A stretch of DNA of 64,000 nucleotides from Desulfobulbaceae bacterium (lineage in GTDB: Bacteria; Desulfobacterota; Desulfobulbia; Desulfobulbales; Desulfocapsaceae). Each line of letters opens with the position of its first letter. The stretch's first letter is position 1. Shown piece after piece: positions 7,890 to 17,043 of the stretch. The stretch covers positions 1-64,000 of the forward strand of contig JAABSV010000020.1 in the NCBI GenBank assembly GCA_011390165.1, in the 5' to 3' direction. Both the position numbers and the translations under genes were made by a program. The notes below the pieces were generated by a model. That model was not told the origin of the DNA. It made no database searches and saw only the letters and a list, made by a program, of their open reading frames with translations.

Positions 7890-10388
7890 CTATTCCACTG
7901 GAATTCCCCATATCTCTTCAGCGTACTGGCGGATGGTGCGGTCGGTGGAGAACTTGCCCATCCTGGCAACGTTGAGGATCGCCTTGCGCGTCCAGGTGGC
8001 AGTGTCCTGAAAGGCCTCGCCAACCAGCTTCTGGCAGTTGAGATAGGAGTCCAGATCGAGCAGCAGCAGATAAGGGTCGTGCCGGTTCATCAGGCTGTCG
8101 TAGATTGGCCGGAACAACTCCTGGTCGCCGCCGGCAAACGAACCATCGGCAATACTCTCCAGCACCTCGCCGATTTCCGGGTTCTCCCGGCAGATCTGCT
8201 CCGGGGTCCGACTGGGGTTCTTCCGCTCGAACTCGGCCTCCTCGGCGGTAAAGCCGAAGATAAAGAAATTCTCCTCACCCACCTCTTCGCGAATCTCCAC
8301 ATTGGCGCCGTCAAGGGTGCCGATGGTCAGGGCACCGTTCAACGAAAACTTCATATTGCCGGTTCCGGAGGCCTCGGTGCCGGCGGTGGAGATCTGTTCC
8401 GACAGATCGGCGGCCGGCATGACGATCTCGGCCTGGGAGACGTTGTAGTTGGGCAGGAAGACCACCTTCAGCCGGTCTCGTACCCGCGGGTCGTTGTTCA
8501 CCACCTCGCCGATGGAGGTGATCAACTTGATGATCAGCTTGGCCCGCCAGTAGGAGGGGGCTGCCTTACCGGCAAAGACCGCGGTACGCGGGGTGACCCC
8601 CTCCGCCTGGCCGTGGACGATACGGTGGTAGAGGTGGATGAGATGGAGGGCGTTGAGCAGCTGCCGCTTGTATTCATGGATCCGCTTCACCTGGATATCG
8701 AACATCGAGGCCGGGTTCACCGCGACATCGGTGGTGCGGAGGATATAGGCGGCCAGATGCTCCTTGTTACGCATTTTGATCTCCTGCCAGCGCCGGCAGA
8801 ACTCCGGGTCGTCTACCGCCCCCTCCAGCCCGCGCAGCTGGTCGAGATCGGTGATCCAGCCCGCTCCGATCCGTTCGCTGATCAGTGCCGACAGCTCCGG
8901 GTTGATATCGAGGAGCCAGCGCCGAGGGGTGATACCGTTGGTCTTGGAGTTGAACCGGCCGGGGAAAAATTCATTGAAGCCGGGGAAAATCTTATCTTTG
9001 AGCAGCTGCGAGTGGAGCTCTGCCACCCCATTGACACTGTGGCTGCCGATCACCGCCAGATGGGCCATCCGCACCATCTTCGGGGAACCCTCCTCAATGA
9101 TCGACAGATCCCGCAGCCGCCGATCGTTACCCGGGTAGCGCTGGGCCACCTCGTTGAGGAAGCGGCGGTTGATCTCGAAGATGATCTCCAGATGGCGGGG
9201 AAGGACCCGGCCGATCATATCCACCGGCCAGCGTTCCAGGGCCTCGGGCATCAGGGTGTGGTTGGTGAAGGCAAAGGTGTTCACGCAGATATGCCAGGCT
9301 TTGGCCCACTCCAGCCCCTCCAGATCGAGGAGGATCCGCATCAGCTCGGGGATGGCGATGGCCGGGTGGGTATCGTTCAGCTGTACCGCCACTCTTTCGG
9401 TGAACTTGTCGAACGCCTTGTGTTTCTTCTTGAAACGGCGCATGATGTCCTGGAAGGTGGCGGCGACAAAGAAGTACTGCTGCTTCAGACGGAGCTCCTG
9501 CCCGGCATAGTTGTGGTCGGGGGGGTAGAGGACCTTGGAGATGGTCTCCGAACTCACCTTCGATTCCACCGCCTTGATGTAGTCGCCGCGGCTGAAGTCG
9601 GCGAGATCGAGTTCCCTGGAAGAGTGGGCCGACCAGAGCCGCATGTTGATCACATGGTCGTTCATGAAGCCGGGGACCATGATATCGCTGGCCCGAGCCA
9701 TCACGTCCCGGGTGTTGACCCACTTTGCCCGGTAGTGGCCGTTCTCGTCGACATAGCTGCTGACATTGCCGAAAAACTGCACCCGGAACACCGGCATGGT
9801 CCGCTCGAACTCCCAGGGTGTACCGTTCTGCAGCCAGTTGTCCGGCCCCTCCACCTGGTAGCCGTCCACCAGTTCCTGGAAGAAGAGACCGTACTCATAG
9901 CGGATTCCGTAGCCGTAGGCGGGGATCTTCAGGGTGGCGATGGAGTCCATGAAGCAGGCGGCCAGCCGGCCAAGGCCGCCGTTGCCGAGGGCGGCATCCT
10001 CCTCCTGATCACGGATCTCCGCCATATCGAAACCGAGTTCCTCCACGGCCTGCCGGGCATCTTCAAGAATCCCCAGGTTGGTCATGCTGTTGCCGAGGGA
10101 GCGGCCGATGAGAAACTCCAAAGAGAGATAGTAGACCCGCTTTTTCTCCTTGGCATAATAGTTCTTCTGGGTGGAGATCCACTTCTGCACCAGGATGTCG
10201 CGCATGGTGTAGGCCAGGGCCTTGTAGACATCCCGGGCCCCGGAACGCTCCGGATCCCGTCCCTGGAAACTCATCAGGTGGTGGATGATATTTTCCTTGA
10301 TCGCCTGTACCGTCGAGGGAAAGGCCACCGCCGGCCAGGCCGTTCCGTTACCATTTGTCTGACTGACTACCTTCTCCAACACCTTCAT
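7890..10388 (-). CDS. glgP: Glycogen/starch phosphorylase
   Basis: 832-residue alpha-glucan phosphorylase that releases glucose 1-phosphate from glycogen, using PLP. The family core starts with VYYLSLEFLIGRSL. The active-site region includes DAALGNGGLGRLAACFMDS and AYGYGIRYEYGLFFQ. The PLP lysine is Lys680 in EASGTGNMKFSLNG, followed by LTIGTLDGANVEI. Length is normal. The ATG at 10388 has GGGAGG 8 nt upstream; the ATG at 10394 is too close to that site, and a still earlier frame start at 10436 lacks support. It stands alone, with no other glycogen gene in the window. Confidence 0.95.
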   Translation of the reverse strand: MKVLEKVVSQTNGNGTAWPAVAFPSTVQAIKENIIHHLMSFQGRDPERSGARDVYKALAYTMRDILVQKWISTQKNYYAKEKKRVYYLSLEFLIGRSLGNSMTNLGILEDARQAVEELGFDMAEIRDQEEDAALGNGGLGRLAACFMDSIATLKIPAYGYGIRYEYGLFFQELVDGYQVEGPDNWLQNGTPWEFERTMPVFRVQFFGNVSSYVDENGHYRAKWVNTRDVMARASDIMVPGFMNDHVINMRLWSAHSSRELDLADFSRGDYIKAVESKVSSETISKVLYPPDHNYAGQELRLKQQYFFVAATFQDIMRRFKKKHKAFDKFTERVAVQLNDTHPAIAIPELMRILLDLEGLEWAKAWHICVNTFAFTNHTLMPEALERWPVDMIGRVLPRHLEIIFEINRRFLNEVAQRYPGNDRRLRDLSIIEEGSPKMVRMAHLAVIGSHSVNGVAELHSQLLKDKIFPGFNEFFPGRFNSKTNGITPRRWLLDINPELSALISERIGAGWITDLDQLRGLEGAVDDPEFCRRWQEIKMRNKEHLAAYILRTTDVAVNPASMFDIQVKRIHEYKRQLLNALHLIHLYHRIVHGQAEGVTPRTAVFAGKAAPSYWRAKLIIKLITSIGEVVNNDPRVRDRLKVVFLPNYNVSQAEIVMPAADLSEQISTAGTEASGTGNMKFSLNGALTIGTLDGANVEIREEVGEENFFIFGFTAEEAEFERKNPSRTPEQICRENPEIGEVLESIADGSFAGGDQELFRPIYDSLMNRHDPYLLLLDLDSYLNCQKLVGEAFQDTATWTRKAILNVARMGKFSTDRTIRQYAEEIWGIPVE

Positions 10389-10436
10389 TTCCATGCCCTC
10401 CCGGCAACAATGTCGATTCTGGATCCCCCCGGACAA

Positions 10437-10828
10437 CCCCGCCTCCCGGGGGGGAAACTGGCCAGACGGCCGACAATCTGCGCCGCACTGGACAAAAGGT
10501 CAAAGCCGATGTATCTGTACTGCATCCGCCCGGCCTGGTGGCACTTCTACCAGATACTGCCAGGCCAGCCGATTCATGGCATGTAACTGCAGAGCTTCAC
10601 AGTCAGAGCATCTTACTACAGGGCGCTCTTTTTCACCACCCCTGATGGCAAGGCACTTTTTTTGCCTTGCCCGGTACACCACACAGTGGTACAAGGGCGG
10701 CAGAATGACCTGGCCGGGGCAATTATCCACCGGGGTCATCGCCGGCCAAGCGGAACGGCCCCGGCTCGACCGGCAGGCAATTGCCCGCCGGCCGGGGAAG
10801 GCTGCCCCCCTTGACAACATGAGGCTGC
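10437..10828. other. Intergenic region upstream of glgP, no gene seen
   Basis: No convincing coding region. The only notable structure is a stem of 8 bp, GGCAAGGC at 10647-10654 and GCCTTGCC at 10664-10671, with a T-rich loop. It is hairpin-like but has no T-run after the stem. Small open frames here have no family features and no ribosome sites. Confidence 0.5.
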
Positions 10829-10975
10829 CTTGAAAAATTCGAATTTCCGTTCAAAATCAAGGCGAAAGAAAACAATTTGCCGCAGGCATATAGTTGATAT
10901 TCCGAGGACAAATTGTTTCGTTCAACGCAGAGGTTGGGCGGAAATACAATTTTTCATGGTGGCCATGAGATAACA
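10829..10975 (+). repeat. Structured non-coding element upstream of metY
   Basis: AT-richer block in a GC-rich intergenic space. It opens with a 12-bp palindrome AAATTCGAATTT at 10835-10846. A 10-bp inverted repeat follows, AAACAATTTG at 10870-10879 and CAAATTGTTT at 10909-10918, with a 29-nt loop. Beyond lies a second A/T tract near 10940-10955. The layout looks like an intergenic repeat or structured RNA rather than coding sequence. It also lies in the leader region of metY, so a regulatory role is possible. No known riboswitch class is recognised. Confidence 0.4.
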
Positions 10976-11031
10976 GGCGCAGGGCGGGGCAGTTAGCCCG
11001 ACCGGCGCATTTTTCGAAAAAGGAGCCCGCA

Positions 11032-12309
11032 ATGCACTTTGAAACCCTCGCCCTCCACGCCGGCCAGAAAGTCGACCAGGATACCCTCTCCCGGGGGGTG
11101 CCGCTCTACCGGACCGCCGCCTACATGTTCAAGGACACCGCCCACGCCGCCGACCTCTTCGCCCTCCGTCAACTGGGCAACATCTACACCCGGCTGGGCA
11201 ACCCGACCCAGGCGGTCCTCGAGGAGCGGATGGCCGCCCTGGAGGGTGGGGCCGCGGCCCTGGCTCTCGCCTCTGGGACCTCGGCGATATTCTATACCAT
11301 CATCAACATCTGCGCCCACGGCGACGAGGTGGTCTCGGCCAACAACCTCTATGGCGGCACCTTCATCCAGTTTGCCTCGATCCTGCCGCAGTTGGGCATC
11401 CGGGTACGGCTGGTCGACCCGAGCGACCCGGACAACTTCCGCAAAGCGATCAACGATCGGACCCGGGCCATCTATTGCGAGACCCTCGGCAACCCCTCGC
11501 TGAACATGACCGACCTGGAGGCAATAGCGGCAATCGCCCGGGAGCACCACCTGCCCCTGGTCGTCGATTCCACCTTCACCCCCCCTTGTCTGCTGCGGCC
11601 CATCGAACACGGGGCCAATGTGGTGATCCACTCGCTGACCAAGTGGATCGGCGGCCACGGCACCAGTATCGGCGGCATCGTCGTCGATGCCGGCAATTTT
11701 TCCTGGCAGGATCCGAAGTTCACCCTCTACAACGAACCGGACGACTCCTACCACGGGCTGCGCTACGCCCACGACCTGGGCGAGCTCAACCCGGTCGCCT
11801 TTGCCCTGCGGATGCGGCTGGTGCCCCTGCGCAATCTCGGTGCGGCGATCAGCCCGGACAACTGCTGGGCCTTCCTGCAGGGGATAGAGACCCTCAGCCT
11901 GCGGTTGGAGCGGCATTGTGCCAACGCCCTGAAGGTGGTCGATTTCCTCGACAACCACCCCGGGGTGGCATGGGTCCACTACCCCGGCCACCCCGGCTCC
12001 CCCGGCTACAGCACGGCAGCCCGCTACCTGCGCAACGGCTTTGGCGGCATGGTCGCCTTTGGGATCGGCGGTGGCCTCGAGGCCGGCCGGCGCTTCATTG
12101 ACAACCTGCAACTGGTCTCGCACCTGGCCAACGTCGGCGACGCCAAGTCGCTGGCCATCCACCCGGCCTCCACCACCCACTCCCAACTCTCCCCGGAACA
12201 ATTGCGGGCCGGCGGCATCGACGAGGGGCTGGTGCGCCTTTCGGTGGGGATCGAGCACCACGAGGATATCCTCGCCGATCTCGACCAGGCCCTGGCCAAG
12301 GCCGGCTGA
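11032..12309 (+). CDS. metY: O-acetylhomoserine sulfhydrylase (Cys/Met metabolism PLP enzyme)
   Basis: 425-residue PLP enzyme of the Cys/Met metabolism family. It makes homocysteine from O-acetylhomoserine and sulfide. The N-terminal FETLALHAGQ and YTRLGNPTQAVLEERMAALEGG are typical of the O-acetylhomoserine (thiol)-lyase branch, as is the 425-residue length; cystathionine synthases are near 390. The PLP lysine is Lys204 in SLTKWIGGHG. AAAGGAG stands 6 nt before the ATG. It is followed 19 nt later by metX, which makes its substrate, so the two steps are encoded together. Confidence 0.92.
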   Translation: MHFETLALHAGQKVDQDTLSRGVPLYRTAAYMFKDTAHAADLFALRQLGNIYTRLGNPTQAVLEERMAALEGGAAALALASGTSAIFYTIINICAHGDEVVSANNLYGGTFIQFASILPQLGIRVRLVDPSDPDNFRKAINDRTRAIYCETLGNPSLNMTDLEAIAAIAREHHLPLVVDSTFTPPCLLRPIEHGANVVIHSLTKWIGGHGTSIGGIVVDAGNFSWQDPKFTLYNEPDDSYHGLRYAHDLGELNPVAFALRMRLVPLRNLGAAISPDNCWAFLQGIETLSLRLERHCANALKVVDFLDNHPGVAWVHYPGHPGSPGYSTAARYLRNGFGGMVAFGIGGGLEAGRRFIDNLQLVSHLANVGDAKSLAIHPASTTHSQLSPEQLRAGGIDEGLVRLSVGIEHHEDILADLDQALAKAG

Positions 12310-12328
12310 TCGGGGCTGGAGTTCGTCG

Positions 12329-13477
12329 ATGCCCACCCTGCCCGGAGAATCGGTCGGTACCGTCGAAAAACAGTACCACACCTTTGCCCGGCCGCCGCAA
12401 CCTCTCGTTCTGGAGAGCGGTGCCCGGCTCGGCCCGGTGACCGTTGCCTACGAGACCTACGGCCGGCTCAACGCCGCCGGCGACAACGCCATACTGGTGG
12501 CCCACGCCTTCTCCGGCGACTCCCACGCCGCCGGCCGCTACCCCGGGGAAACCGAGGCGGAGAAGCCGGGCTGGTGGGACTTCATGATCGGTCCCGGCAA
12601 GGGTCTTGATACCAACCGGTACTGGGTCATCTGTGCCAACATCCTCGGCAGCTGCATGGGTACCACCGGACCGGGTTCCGCCAACCCGGCCACCGGCCGC
12701 CCCTACGGGCTGGAGTTCCCGATGATGACCATCGGCGACATGGTCAACACCCAGAAGATGCTCCTCGACCACCTCGGGGTCTCCCGGCTGCAGGCGGTGG
12801 TTGGCGGTTCGGTGGGGGGGATGCAGGTGCTGGAGTGGTCTCTCCGCTATCCGGAGATGGTCCGGGCGGCCATCCCCATCGCCAGCACCATGCGCCACTC
12901 CGCCCTGGCCATCGCCTTCAACGAGATCGCCCGTCAGGCGATCATGGCCGACCCCAACTGGCGACAGGGCAACTACTATGACGGCGACAAGCCGGCCATG
13001 GGGCTGGCGGTGGCGCGGATGGTCGGCCACGTCACCTACCTCTCCGACCAGGCGATGCGCCGCAAGTTCGGCCGACGGCTGCAGAACAAGGAGAAGTTTT
13101 CCTTCGGCTTCGCCGGTGATTTTCAGGTGGAGAGCTACCTCCGCCACCAGGGTTCCAAGTTTGTCCAGCGCTTTGACGCCAATTCGGTGCTCTACATCAC
13201 CAAGGCGGCCGACTACTTCGATGCCGTCGACCGACTTGGTGGCATGTCGCCACCACCTTCGGGAAGTCAGGCCAGGATGAAATATCTGGTGGTCTCCTAC
13301 AGCTCGGACTGGCTCTACCCCACCTACCAAGCCAAAGAGCTGGTCCAGACCCTGAAGCGGAGCGGCCAGGATGTCAGCTTCTGCGAAATCGAGGCGGACT
13401 GCGGCCACGACGCCTTCCTCATCCCCGACCCGCGCCTGACCAACCTGCTGAGAGGCTTCCTCGATGGTCTCGGCTGA
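12329..13477 (+). CDS. metX: Homoserine O-acetyltransferase
   Basis: 382-residue alpha/beta-hydrolase that acylates homoserine for direct sulfhydrylation. The nucleophile is Ser161 in GGSVGGMQ; the other triad residues are Asp327 in SSDWLYP and His360 in DCGHDAFL. The family opening PLVLESGARLGPVTVAYETYG and the HAFSGDSHAAG segment are clear. Start ATG at 12329, 19 nt after metY. The 3' end overlaps metW by 14 nt, the usual metX-metW coupling. Confidence 0.94.
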   Translation: MPTLPGESVGTVEKQYHTFARPPQPLVLESGARLGPVTVAYETYGRLNAAGDNAILVAHAFSGDSHAAGRYPGETEAEKPGWWDFMIGPGKGLDTNRYWVICANILGSCMGTTGPGSANPATGRPYGLEFPMMTIGDMVNTQKMLLDHLGVSRLQAVVGGSVGGMQVLEWSLRYPEMVRAAIPIASTMRHSALAIAFNEIARQAIMADPNWRQGNYYDGDKPAMGLAVARMVGHVTYLSDQAMRRKFGRRLQNKEKFSFGFAGDFQVESYLRHQGSKFVQRFDANSVLYITKAADYFDAVDRLGGMSPPPSGSQARMKYLVVSYSSDWLYPTYQAKELVQTLKRSGQDVSFCEIEADCGHDAFLIPDPRLTNLLRGFLDGLG

Positions 13478-14126
13478 ACATGCACCGATCCGCTTCGATC
13501 TGCGGATCATCGCCGGCAGCATCGAACCGGGCAGCCGGGTGCTCGACCTCGGCTGCGGCAGCGGCGACCTGCTCGCCTGGCTGGTGGTCCATAAGGGGGT
13601 GGTCGGCACCGGCATTGAACTGGACAAGAACAAGGCGGCCCACTGCATCGCCCGGGGTCTCAGCGTCCTGCAGGGTGACCTGAACAGCGAGGTGGACGAT
13701 TACCCGGATGGCAGCTTCGACTACGTCATCCTCAGCCAGACCCTGCAGCAGGTCTTCGCCCCGGCCAGACTGCTGCAGGGGCTCTCCCGGATCGGCCGAC
13801 GGGTGATCGTCAGCTTCCCCAACTTCAGCCATTACTCCATCCGTCTGCAGCTTCTCCTTGGCGGTGCCGCCCCGAAAAACGACCAGCTCCCCTACTCCTG
13901 GTTCGACACCCCCAATATCCGGGTGATCACCCTGAAGGATTTTCGCCACTTCGCCCGCGACGTCGGCTACACCATCGTCCGGGAGATCGCCATCGCCACC
14001 GACCGGGGGGGGACGGAGGGGAGGATCATCTCCCGGCTGCCCAACCTCCTGGCCACCTACGGGATCTATATCATCGAAAAATCTGCTTCGCCGGCGACCA
14101 TGCCGCCGGCGGCAACCAGGGGATGA
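13464..14126 (+). CDS. metW: MetW methionine biosynthesis protein
   Basis: 220-residue class I SAM-methyltransferase-fold protein. Motif I VLDLGCGSG is at residues 26-34, followed by GTGIELDKNK, LSQTLQQV and VSFPNFSHY, all characteristic of MetW. MetW works with MetX in homoserine acylation, and its gene overlaps metX here by 14 nt. A short extension after IYIIEK (Ala/Pro-rich, about 14 residues) is probably unstructured. Confidence 0.92.
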   Translation: MVSAEHAPIRFDLRIIAGSIEPGSRVLDLGCGSGDLLAWLVVHKGVVGTGIELDKNKAAHCIARGLSVLQGDLNSEVDDYPDGSFDYVILSQTLQQVFAPARLLQGLSRIGRRVIVSFPNFSHYSIRLQLLLGGAAPKNDQLPYSWFDTPNIRVITLKDFRHFARDVGYTIVREIAIATDRGGTEGRIISRLPNLLATYGIYIIEKSASPATMPPAATRG

Positions 14127-14129
14127 ACC

Positions 14130-15098
14130 ATGTCAGCGCCCACCAACCCGAGTCTCACCATCGCCCCACCCTGCGACCACCTGGAAATAGACAACAGCAG
14201 CCGGCACGAAGAGGTGCCGAAGGTGGTCAAGGAGTTACTCTCCTCCTGGGCGAGCAAGGAGTGTTACGAACATATCAGTCTGGTATCGATGCCCTCCCAG
14301 GAAAAGGTCATCGCCATGGTCGAGCAGGCCAAGCGGGTCCTCTTCCCAGGCTATTTCACCCGCAGCAAGCTGCATGCCGCCAACCTCGAGTACTATATCG
14401 GCAAGCAGACCACCGATCTCTACGAGCAGACCGCCGAACAGATCACCATGGCCATCCGCCATAACTGCCGCCGCGACGAGATGCCCTGCACCAATTGCGA
14501 GGGGCGGGGGCACCGCATGGCCCTGGCCTTTATCCAGGCGCTGCCGAAGGTGGCGGCGATCCTCGCCACCGACGTGCGCGCCGCCCTGCAGGGCGACCCG
14601 GCCACCAAGAGCCCGGACGAGGTGATCTTCTGCTACCCCGGCCTGCTGGCGACAATCATCTTCCGCCTGGCCCACGAGCTCTATCTGCTGGGGGTGCCGA
14701 TCATCCCGCGGATCATGACCGAATATGCCCACAACCAGACCGGTATCGACATCCATCCCGGCGCCACCATCGGCTCCTCCTTCTTCATCGACCACGGCAC
14801 CGGGGTGGTGATCGGCGAGACCACGGTCATTGGCGACAACGTCCGGATCTACCAGGGGGTGACCCTCGGCGCCCTCTCCCTGCCCCGTGATGCCGGCGAG
14901 AAGATGCGCAACAAAAAGCGCCACCCGACCATCGAGGACGACGTCATCGTCTACTCCAACACCACCATTCTCGGCGGCGACACGGTGATCGGTGCGGGTT
15001 CGGTGATCGGTGGCAATATCTGGCTGACCGAAAGCGTCGCCCCCGGCACCAAGGTGCTGCTGAAACGGCCGGAGCTGATCTACGCCAACTCCCTCTAA
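14130..15098 (+). CDS. cysE: Serine O-acetyltransferase (EpsC/CysE type)
   Basis: 322-residue enzyme that makes O-acetylserine for cysteine synthesis. A long helical N-terminal part (to about residue 190) precedes a left-handed beta-helix hexapeptide domain. Acetyl-CoA and serine-site residues lie in TGIDIHPGATIG, FFIDHGTGVVIGET and GDNVRIYQGVTLG. The long N-terminus fits the EpsC type rather than the shorter enterobacterial CysE. It begins 3 nt after the metW stop, tying cysteine to methionine synthesis in one operon. Confidence 0.93.
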   Translation: MSAPTNPSLTIAPPCDHLEIDNSSRHEEVPKVVKELLSSWASKECYEHISLVSMPSQEKVIAMVEQAKRVLFPGYFTRSKLHAANLEYYIGKQTTDLYEQTAEQITMAIRHNCRRDEMPCTNCEGRGHRMALAFIQALPKVAAILATDVRAALQGDPATKSPDEVIFCYPGLLATIIFRLAHELYLLGVPIIPRIMTEYAHNQTGIDIHPGATIGSSFFIDHGTGVVIGETTVIGDNVRIYQGVTLGALSLPRDAGEKMRNKKRHPTIEDDVIVYSNTTILGGDTVIGAGSVIGGNIWLTESVAPGTKVLLKRPELIYANSL

Positions 15099-15108
15099 AG
15101 CCCATCCC

Positions 15109-15129
15109 CGGGCCGCCCCGGGCGGCCCG
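15109..15129 (+). terminator. GC hairpin between cysE and cysK
   Basis: Perfect 9-bp inverted repeat CGGGCCGCC (15109-15117) and GGCGGCCCG (15121-15129) with a 3-nt loop, 10 nt after the cysE stop and with no T-run. It could trim or partly terminate the transcript between the acetyltransferase and cysK. Function inferred. Confidence 0.5.
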
Positions 15130-15154
15130 TCACCCCCCAAAAGCGGAGACCGAC

Positions 15155-16084
15155 ATGGCAACCACCATCATCGACAGCATCGGCAACACCCCCCTGCTCA
15201 CCCTGGCCAGATTCGCCGCCGACAGCGGCGCCGTGCTCCTGGCCAAACAGGAGTCCCGCAACCCCATGGGCAGCGTCAAGTGCCGGATCGCCGCCGCCAT
15301 GATCGAGGCCGGCGAACGGGACGGCGTGATCGGCCCGGAGAGCACGATCATCGAACCGACCAGCGGCAACACCGGTATCGGCCTGGCCTTTGTCTGCGCC
15401 CACAAGGGCTTGCGGCTCATTCTCACCATGCCGGAAAGCATGAGTATCGAGCGCCGCCAGCTCCTCGGCCACCTCGGCGCGGAGCTGGTTCTCACCCCGG
15501 CGGCAGAGGGGATGAAGGGGGCCATCGCCCGGGCCCGGGAGATCCACGCCGCCACCCCGGGCAGCGTTCTCCCCGACCAGTTCAGCAACCCGGCCAACCC
15601 GGAGATCCACCGACGGACCACCGCTGCCGAGATCTGGCGGGATTGCCACGGCCGGGTCGACATCCTGGTCGCCGGGGTCGGTACCGGCGGCACGATCACC
15701 GGGGTGGGCGAGGTGCTCAAGGCCCACAACCCGCACCTGCAGGTGGTGGCGGTGGAGCCGAAGGACTCGCCGGTCCTCTCCGGCGGCAGCCCGGGGCCAC
15801 ACAAAATTCAGGGGATCGGTGCCGGCTTTGTCCCGGCGGTGCTCAACCGGGCGATCATCGACGAGATCGTCCAGGTGGGCAACGACGAGGCCTTCGCCAC
15901 GGCCAGGGAACTGGCGCGCAGCGAGGGGATATTCTGCGGCATCTCCTGTGGCGCTGCCGGCTGGGCGGCCCGAGAGGTGGCCCGACGGGCGGAGAATCGG
16001 GGCAAAACCATCGTCTTCATCCTCCCCGATACCGGTGAACGCTACCTGAGCACGCCGCTGCTGGCGGTGGCACAGGCCGGCTGA
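15155..16084 (+). CDS. cysK: Cysteine synthase (O-acetylserine sulfhydrylase)
   Basis: 309-residue PLP enzyme of fold type II that joins sulfide with O-acetylserine. The PLP lysine lies in NPMGSVKCRI, matching the SVKCRI form of CysK. PTSGNTGIGLA binds the substrate carboxylate, and GVGTGGTITG binds the PLP phosphate. Normal length. It sits directly after serine acetyltransferase, with which CysK usually forms the cysteine synthase complex, and 59 nt before a LysR regulator. Confidence 0.94.
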   Translation: MATTIIDSIGNTPLLTLARFAADSGAVLLAKQESRNPMGSVKCRIAAAMIEAGERDGVIGPESTIIEPTSGNTGIGLAFVCAHKGLRLILTMPESMSIERRQLLGHLGAELVLTPAAEGMKGAIARAREIHAATPGSVLPDQFSNPANPEIHRRTTAAEIWRDCHGRVDILVAGVGTGGTITGVGEVLKAHNPHLQVVAVEPKDSPVLSGGSPGPHKIQGIGAGFVPAVLNRAIIDEIVQVGNDEAFATARELARSEGIFCGISCGAAGWAAREVARRAENRGKTIVFILPDTGERYLSTPLLAVAQAG

Positions 16085-16143
16085 GTGCGCTGACCGCCGG
16101 CAAGACGAGGCGATCAAATACCCGGCGGGAAGGAGAAAACGGC

Positions 16144-17031
16144 ATGGAAACCAGACACTTGAAGATCTTCGTTGCGGTCTACCGCGAACGGAGCTTCACC
16201 AAAGCAGCGGAAAGCCTCTTCACCAGCCAGCCGACGGTCAGCGAACATATCCAGAATCTCGAGGCCCAGCTGAACTGCCGGCTCTTCGACCGTCTCGGCC
16301 GCTCCATCCTCCCCACCGCCCAGGCCGACCTCCTCTACCCCCGGGCCCGGGGAATTCTCGACGATCTGCAGCGGCTGAAAGAGGACCTGGCCAGTGCCGA
16401 GCAAGGGGTGGCCGGGGAACTCTTGATCGGTGCGAGCAGCATCCCCGGGGCCTATATCCTGCCGCAGCTGGCCGCCGGCTTCAAGCAGCGCTTTCCAAAG
16501 ATCTCCTTTGAAATCCGCATCAAGGATTCAGCGGCCATCACCGCGGCCGTCGCCGCCAACGAACTGCTGCTCGGGGTGGTTGGCGCAAAGATTGCCGAAG
16601 GCCGGGTGGCCTTCCACCCCTTTGTCGAGGACGAACTGATCCTGGCTGCGGCGGACGCCACCCCCCTGCCGGAGGAGATCGACATCGCCCGGCTGGAAGA
16701 GCTCCCCTACCTTGTCCGGGAAAAGGGCTCGGGGACCCGCAAAAGCAGTGAACTGCAGCTCCTCGACAGCGGCTCCGCCCTCGCCCGGCTCAATATCGTT
16801 GCCACCCTCGGCTCCGGCGCGGCGGTTCTCGAGGCGATCAAGGCCGGCCTCGGGGTGTCGATGCTCTCCCGCCTGGCGGTCCGTGACGAGCTGCAGAGCG
16901 GCAGGTTGCGGGAGATACGGGTAAGGGGCCTGGAGAAAAAACGCGCCTTCTACCTGGTCACCTCACCTCGCCGCTCCCTGCCCCGACACTACCGGGAGTT
17001 TTTCGCCTGGCTGCAGGAACACTGCGAGTAA
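16144..17031 (+). CDS. LysR-family transcriptional regulator
   Basis: 295 residues. The N-terminal winged helix-turn-helix (about 1-60) contains FTKAAESLFTSQPTVSEHIQNLEAQL, and the effector domain starts near residue 90 (GELLIGASSIPGAYILP). The GASSIPG-to-VGAK layout resembles the LysR group linked with sulfur and selenium metabolism in delta-proteobacteria; this is a family impression, not proof. AAGGAG lies 9 nt before the ATG. Its place after cysK suggests control of the met-cys genes, perhaps sensing O-acetylserine or a sulfur compound. Confidence 0.88.
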   Translation: METRHLKIFVAVYRERSFTKAAESLFTSQPTVSEHIQNLEAQLNCRLFDRLGRSILPTAQADLLYPRARGILDDLQRLKEDLASAEQGVAGELLIGASSIPGAYILPQLAAGFKQRFPKISFEIRIKDSAAITAAVAANELLLGVVGAKIAEGRVAFHPFVEDELILAAADATPLPEEIDIARLEELPYLVREKGSGTRKSSELQLLDSGSALARLNIVATLGSGAAVLEAIKAGLGVSMLSRLAVRDELQSGRLREIRVRGLEKKRAFYLVTSPRRSLPRHYREFFAWLQEHCE

Positions 17032-17043
17032 AAAGGCTACCGA

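Noticed and set aside
8079-10586. Long open frame of 835 codons on the plus strand opposite glycogen phosphorylase
   Set aside because: It mirrors the codon pattern of the GC-rich glgP gene, has no family motifs and no ribosome site.
10647-10671. Stem GGCAAGGC/GCCTTGCC as a terminator
   Set aside because: The T-run lies inside the loop, not after the stem, so it is not a typical rho-independent terminator.
10500-10820. 106-codon open frame upstream of glgP
   Set aside because: Arg/Cys-rich, no ribosome site, no recognisable domain.
10993-12381. 462-codon open frame opposite metY
   Set aside because: Antisense shadow with His/Gly/Val-rich low-complexity sequence; metY on the other strand is unmistakable.
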